Shown here piece after piece: positions 58,834 to 64,000 of a stretch of DNA of 64,000 nucleotides (position 1 is its first letter; the number at the start of each line of letters is the position of its first letter). The translations under genes were made by a program, and so were the position numbers. Below the pieces are notes generated by a model that did no database searches, was not told the origin of the DNA, and was given only the letters and a program-made list of their open reading frames with translations. Source of the stretch: Paramecium octaurelia (taxonomy: Eukaryota; Ciliophora; Oligohymenophorea; Peniculida; Parameciidae); contig CAJJDP010000081.1 of NCBI GenBank assembly GCA_905182995.1, positions 187,466-251,465 on the forward strand, in the 5' to 3' direction.

Positions 58834-61355
58834 ATGATTTAAAATTCTACAACAACTCCTCCTAATGATGATTCTCTGTGCAAACCTATTATTCAACTCA
58901 TGTCGACTATGAATTAGCAATAAATGAGAGTGCGTAAGCCTTCTGAAGAAAGTCGAAAAATTCAATCTGAAACTCAATAGATGAAGATTACTCATCCAAA
59001 ATCCCCTACTTTAACGTAAGTTAGTGTATAGATCGCATCAGACAGGGCGTCACCTCATAATTAACAAGATTTGCTTCTTATAAATGAAGAACCCAGCAAC
59101 AAAGAGGACTCTCAATAACTTAGCATGATTAAAAAAAAGAAGGACTCGGATCAATTATATAGGAGATCTATTTTCAATAAACACAGACACTCTTAGTCAT
59201 CACTGTCTCTACTTTACAGAGAGAAAGCGACCCTTATTTAGAATCTAATTATTTCAAAAAAGTAATTTAAGCTGATAAATGATTTGTCAGCTTAATACTT
59301 TGTCCCATTAAAAGATTAAATGGAAAAATTCCTTAAAAGCGAATGTGTTCCAAAACTGTTTCTCTTCAGCCTGTATTTCATTTTTCTGTTATTCTATTTA
59401 ACAGTCCTATTAATCGAAATTGGGTGCGATTAATTGGCTATCTCCAATTTGGCTATATTCTAATATGTATTGTTAATCACTCAAGTAATGGAATTTTCAT
59501 ATCAAGTGATTTCTTATAGGGGGGACATTGGAAATATCATAGTTGATAATTTGGGATTAATACCATTTATTTCATATTAAATTGACAATTAATAATCATA
59601 GAAGTTAATTTATTTATTGTATTTGATCAGAATTAGGAAAATTAATAATTTTATTCAGAATTTAAATTTCTACTCTAATTAATAAGATTATATCTTTATC
59701 ATCCAGACAACCATCTAATTACACTTTTCTACTTGTTTGGCTTAGACCATCATTTTTATGTTCGCTTTATCCCAATAAGACTACATCATCTACATACAAA
59801 GCATATTCACCCTGATATTCATAACTCCTTAGATTTTGGGTCAATACTACTTTCTCATATACATGATTAAGATATTATTGATAATATTTTACTTTTACAA
59901 GTTCAAACAAATCATCAATTACCAATCACTTTCACTTGATTAATACTTGAATTACTAGCCAAATACATAAAAGTTGATATATGAATACACGCATCAAATT
60001 AAAGAGAATATTTTCGATATCAATCTGATGCCTAATTTTTTGTAAAGTAAGATGAAGAGAGAGAAGTATTTTAAGATTCTTTCAGAAATCCCAATATTTA
60101 ATGCATCCTTCTCAACTTAGACTATACTCAATATTTGTGATCTGATTCAAGAGCAAATATTAAGACCCAACGAAATTATAATGCAAAAACAAGCATTGTA
60201 CATTCATTTGCAAGGAGTGGTTTAATTGGTTTAAAAGAATGATTCCTCTCTATAGGAGTTCAAATTAACCAAAATTAGAAATCCTTATTCAATCTTTAAC
60301 AACATAGCTTTTTTTAAAAATTAGATGTAAGGAATTCAGTTTGAGAGCATAGGACACTCGAAAGTAGCTTGTTTAAATTCTTAATCTTTTCATCAATTGA
60401 TTAAACAGTGTCCAAAGGAATTTTAAAAGTACAGAATGTTGGTAGATACCATTGTTTTAGACAATGATCCACAATTGGCTAACATTTTTTGTTTCGGATG
60501 TCATTAAGCTCATGATATCACGCAATGTCCTTTTGTCAATTACAAGCCTAATAAGTATTTTATAATTAATAACGATAAAAATCATAAAGTATAGAGTAGA
60601 GTGTCAGATTTCAAAAGAGTAATATTCTTTTATAATATGATTAGGAAGTACAAAAAAAGAGGAAAATACTCATTAAATCAGCAAATGCTTAGGAAGATTC
60701 AGAGTCCTTTGAGTCCGAAGAGAAAGATAAGGTTGCACCCTTCAATAAAATTCTACCTTCATCTAATTCATCCTTAAGTTTGAATAACAACAATAATCCA
60801 ATTAATTAACTTGAAATAAGTTCGGTCCCTTACGTGAGTTATTCTCACAGTGGGTAGACCCTCTATTCTAAAAAGATGGATTCAGATAATCATTTTTCGG
60901 TTTAAGCAATAAGTAGCAGTAACAGCAGTAGAAAAATAATATAGAATGAAGGGAAAGAAGTAGGGCAGTCTAAATTCTAAAAGTATGGACAGTTGGAAGA
61001 AATGTAAGGATCTTCCTTTTAATTAAATCCCTTATAGAGGGTGCAGGATAGCCTATTATAAACTAGGATTAAATACAAAAAGAATACAGTGGATAAACAA
61101 GCATAATATTAGAAATATCAAACAGAAGTCTAGCAGAAACAGCAAAAACGGAATTTAAGAAAAAATTAAACAATGATTAGCAATAGTTCAGTAGTTGATA
61201 ATCCAAAAAAAAGCAGAATTTCAATTGAAGGTAATTGTATGCAATCTTTTGAAAAAATTAGTCAGTTTGATGACTATTTTCCACATTACAATGTAGATAA
61301 ATAAATTAATAATTATTAAAGAATTTAATCCATTAATAAAGATAGTAATTAATGA
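58834..61355 (+). CDS. 6TM/CNBD channel-like protein without a K+ filter motif
   Basis: 831 aa with one 26-nt intron (GTAATATTCTTTTAT..ATTAG near 60619-60644). A long hydrophilic head precedes hydrophobic spans (KLFLFSLYFIFLLFYLTVLL, FLIYMIKILLIIFYFYKF). In the position of S4 there are few basic residues (LLYLIRIRKINNF). The pore region between the last two spans shows no GYG. A C-linker and CNBD-like part follow: REKYFKILSEIPIFNASFST, ILRPNEIIMQKQALYIHLQG and NPYSIFNNIAFFKNQM. A Cys/His cluster CFGCHQAHDITQCP comes after the CNBD; the tail is Gln/Asn/Ser-rich. Architecture suggests descent from CNG/EAG channels with lost selectivity or a non-conducting role. Confidence 0.75.
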
Positions 61356-61371
61356 GAGCAAAGATATATGT

Positions 61372-62144
61372 TCATGTTTATTCACTCTATTTATTTAACA
61401 TTAGTTTAATATTTTTAAGATTATCAATTTAAGTCTAGAGCATAATTTATTCTTCTTATATTTAATGTAATCCTCTACAAATATATTACAATAAGTGTAC
61501 CTATTTTATTCAATAAACTTCCTCTTCCAAGTGCTGATTTCATCAAGTAAAAACTTTTGTTTATCATCCATTTGTAAGGTTTGTTGTTCCAACTAATTGT
61601 GTAATTCTTAGATGTAATGATTTTAATCTTCCTATTCCTTGTCTTTTGCTATTAACTGTGAGTCATAACCGTCAATGATATTTTATCTTATGCTTAATTT
61701 ATCTTGCAAATTTTAAATTTCCTCTTGCAATATTTTTATAGTATTCACCAACTATTAAATTTGACTATAAACTTGAGACAATTCACTTTCATTTTAATCA
61801 AACTCTTCATTTCTTTATTATTATTCTAATTATTGAACTTTTCTCTCTAATTCTTAAACTTTTTATTTCCATGGTTCCTCAACATGATTCAAATCTACTA
61901 ATTGTAATTGTTTGCACTTCTTGCTTTGAGCATCATTAAATAGAGTTTTATTAACATTATTAAAATTACTTTATTATATCGGTTGTCTTTATTGTTAGGT
62001 AGATGGTTATTACAATAATGGTGATTGGTAAGGTGATTGATAAGGAGACTATTAGTATAGTTTTATATTTGGAGAAGATTAGATTTATAGAGAGTGCCTA
62101 AATCCAAGTTAAGCCGTGGGTGTAGATAGTTATTGTTATTTCAT
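61372..62144 (-). CDS. Gln-rich coiled-coil protein
   Basis: 248 aa with a 26-nt intron (GTACACTTATTG..TTGTAG at about 61474-61499). N terminus MKQQQLSTPTAQLGFRHSLQ, a tandem SPYQSPYQSP element, then a continuous coiled coil (VQELERKVQQLEQQQRNEEF, NIIDGYDSQLIAKDKEQEDQ, LLDEISTWKRKFIEQNR). The heptads continue after the splice (GLHQIQEEQIMLQTQIDNLK). The first six codons contain three Gln, two of them TAA. Convergent with the channel-like gene, 16 bp away. Function unknown; composition suggests a cytoskeletal protein. Confidence 0.75.
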
Positions 62145-62248
62145 TATTTAAATATCTAAAAATAAATTCATTATCAATGATTAATCTGTATATTACTTAA
62201 GAATATATCTAATAACCAAATTTATAATATAATTCTATGGTAATAAGC

Positions 62249-63300
62249 TCAAAACATTCTTTGATTGCCAACTATTCTTTTTAAGTAAAACACCTGCCAA
62301 ATAGTAATAAAGATGACTCCCAAAATTTCAATCAAACTAAATAGTAACAATTTATAATTCGAATTTTGGATCTCCTCTAAATTACCCTCAAATTGTTGTC
62401 CTGCTATTTTATCGAAAAAATAATTATCCTTATTATAAGAATTATTTAGATACCTTCATAGCCATTATTATTCTTTCAACTCTAAGTGCCAATGGATCTA
62501 AATCTGCCATTTTCAAAAATTCTTATTCTGAATCATGCACATCTAAAGTAAACGTAACAGTTTTGGTGTATTTTGACTAAGTTTATTGCAAATTCTCATA
62601 CCTTTTTATTTTAGAAAATAAACTTGTATTCTCCTTTTTCTAAAATATCAATATTGAAAATTGCTTCATTAACTTTCTCCTTAGAATAAATCAAGGTATT
62701 GTTTGATGTCTTGATAAAGAAATCAATTTTGTCTTCAACCTTAAATTAGGGTATAAAAAAGGCTCCTTTTATAGATGTAGGTTTTAAGATGTCCTCATAA
62801 AACACCTACAAAATACTTTAGATATACTTCTATACTTCCAGGATCTAAATCAAAACTTAATATAAATTCTGGTTCAAAATCACCCATCTTTTGATCCCAT
62901 TGAAAAATGAATCTCTCATTCCCTTTATTTTTGCTTGCTTTTTTACTAGTTTTGTTTTATGGTTTATTGTCTTCTGTAGTACTCGCATTGGTTACCTTCC
63001 CATTTTCATCTCGATTTTAATCTTTTGTTCTTAACTAAGATCAAATATTAGAAATTCGATTACTCCAAAAAGCGGTTTCAAAACATTCATAATCTGTAAT
63101 TGGGTTTCCTTCAAAGTTTTAAAAGTTGATTTTTCCTTTTTTTAAGTTTTAGTGTTTGTTTATGAAGATTTAGAGTTTTTATTCTCTGCTGCCATTTAAT
63201 CGCTTTTTTTCTTTAGGTCCTTCAAATTTGGTTATGGAGCTGCTTTTGTGAACACAATAATAATTGAAATGAGACAAAGAATCAAAAGTAATTATTTCAT
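62249..63300 (-). CDS. p24/TMED-type GOLD-domain cargo receptor
   Basis: 316 aa with introns of 29, 22, 25 and 25 nt. It has a signal peptide (MKQLLLILCLISIIIVFTKA), a Lys/Ser/Asn-rich linker longer than usual for p24, a GOLD domain (PGSIEVFYEDILKPTSIKGA, KIDFFIKTSNNTLIYSKEKV, ILEKGEYKFIFQNKK, SKYTKTVTFTLDVHDSEQ), a helical stalk (DLDPLALRVERIIMAMKDNY), and a C-terminal membrane span (LLLFSLIEILGVIFITIWQV) with the short tail FYLKRIVGNQRMF. p24 proteins cycle between ER and Golgi in COPI/COPII vesicles. The tail lacks a canonical C-terminal KKxx. The four small splices each fall where the frame would otherwise break inside the domain. Confidence 0.87.
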
Positions 63301-63375
63301 TATTATTTTTATTTCTAATTTCACATTCAATGAATAAGAATAAAGTTATCAATTAATATAAAAATGTAATTACAA

Positions 63376-64000
63376 TCAGAATATCAGAAGGGCTGCAAAA
63401 ATTGTTGAAATTGTACTAATAATTAAAGAGTTTGTATGTTCTGATTAGTACAATTCAAAGCCTAGATTGTTCTTCAAGTAGATGTCGTTTATCGGTCTAC
63501 ACACGAACAATATCATGATAATAATCTCAACAGGAATCAAAACAACCAAATCTATCAAGATTAATTATATTATGGCTACAATCTAAATTAGTATAATGAA
63601 TATTTTACTTGTATGATGAGAATAGCATATATAAGTTATCTTAATATGTTTTGAAATAAATTAACAATGATACTTGCCAACAGCAATAAAGATAAAGCTA
63701 TAATGATCAAATGATTTTGTAACTAATACAATAAATACAAGGTTCCAAAGAATATTAAATCAATAATAAATTGACCCAAAATTGATAGGTATTATTATTT
63801 CTGTTTAATTATTAATGGTTATGGTTTAGAGATTGTTTATTCTGAGTTATGGTCATATAAAAATAATCGTATAATTGAGGAGCTTATGAATGTAAATATA
63901 GATATTGATTATATTGGAATGTTTCTTAGAAGCACATAGTAGAGAAGGAGCCCAAAATATTGGCATTCTTATAAAAATTGAAATTGCAATATTTGAGTAA
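63376..64000 (-). CDS. Multispan membrane protein, 5' end beyond window
   Basis: The frame is open from the right edge to TGA at 63376-63378, with one 26-nt intron (GTAAAATATTC..TTTAG, near 63573-63598) between AILIIQ and IVAIIQLILI. Five or more hydrophobic segments are visible: YFGLLLYYVLLRNI, FIIDLIFFGTLYLLYQL, LIIIALSLLLLASIIV, LILIDLVVLIPVEIIIMILF and NSLIISTISTIFAALLIF. Short loops carry a few charges (RPINDIYLKNNLGFELYQSE). No family recognised. The gene precedes p24 on the same strand, 75 bp away. Confidence 0.65.

Overview
The window looks like a piece of a ciliate macronuclear genome, most probably Paramecium (aurelia-type). The DNA is strongly AT-rich. TAA and TAG occur throughout conserved proteins where glutamine is expected, and TGA is the only codon that ends genes. 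Genes lie tens of bases apart on both strands and are cut by very small GT..AG introns of about 20-39 nt, mostly 22-28 nt. In several genes, removing only these introns restores an exact multiple of three: CFAP57-like 1258 codons, S9 peptidase 759, the two choline-transporter-like genes 657 and 664, the MAPK-like kinase 385, the SHIPPO protein 429. All product calls come from reading motifs by eye; no database search was run.

Left third (1-20 kb): a Na+/H+ exchanger (cut by the left edge), an FtsH/YME1-type protease, RNA polymerase I subunit RPA12, a small OB-fold-like ORF, a HAD-like/Dpy-30 fusion, a cyclic-nucleotide-binding K+ channel, a repeat protein that looks ciliary, a histidine-acid-phosphatase relative lacking its usual second catalytic motif, a DENN-domain protein, DAD1 (oligosaccharyltransferase), a SHIPPO-repeat axonemal protein, a multispan membrane protein and three small cytoskeletal or membrane-anchored proteins.

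Middle (20-44.7 kb): CFAP57/WDR65, a prolyl-oligopeptidase-family protein, a CCDC177-like coiled-coil protein, a RAD5/HLTF-type SNF2-RING protein whose 3' end is present twice because of an exact 1223-bp repeat around a single N, a tubulin-tyrosine-ligase-like enzyme interrupted by one in-frame TGA, a secreted protein, and a run of Gln-rich coiled-coil genes, one carrying a repeated FxPxI / F-x-R-L motif.

Right third (44.7-64 kb): two diverged choline-transporter-like (SLC44) genes, a coiled-coil/TPR-like protein, a DMT-type transporter, a gene-poor 1.6-kb stretch with a broken reading frame, a MAPK-like kinase with a DLN in place of DFG, whose start codon lies only 13 bp from a divergent gene, a 6TM/CNBD channel relative without a GYG filter, a p24/TMED cargo receptor and a multispan protein cut by the right edge.

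The strongest theme is cilia and membrane excitability (CFAP57, SHIPPO, TTLL, coiled coils, two CNBD channel relatives), beside secretory-pathway genes (DAD1, p24, DENN). No tRNA, rRNA, CRISPR array or transposon could be supported.
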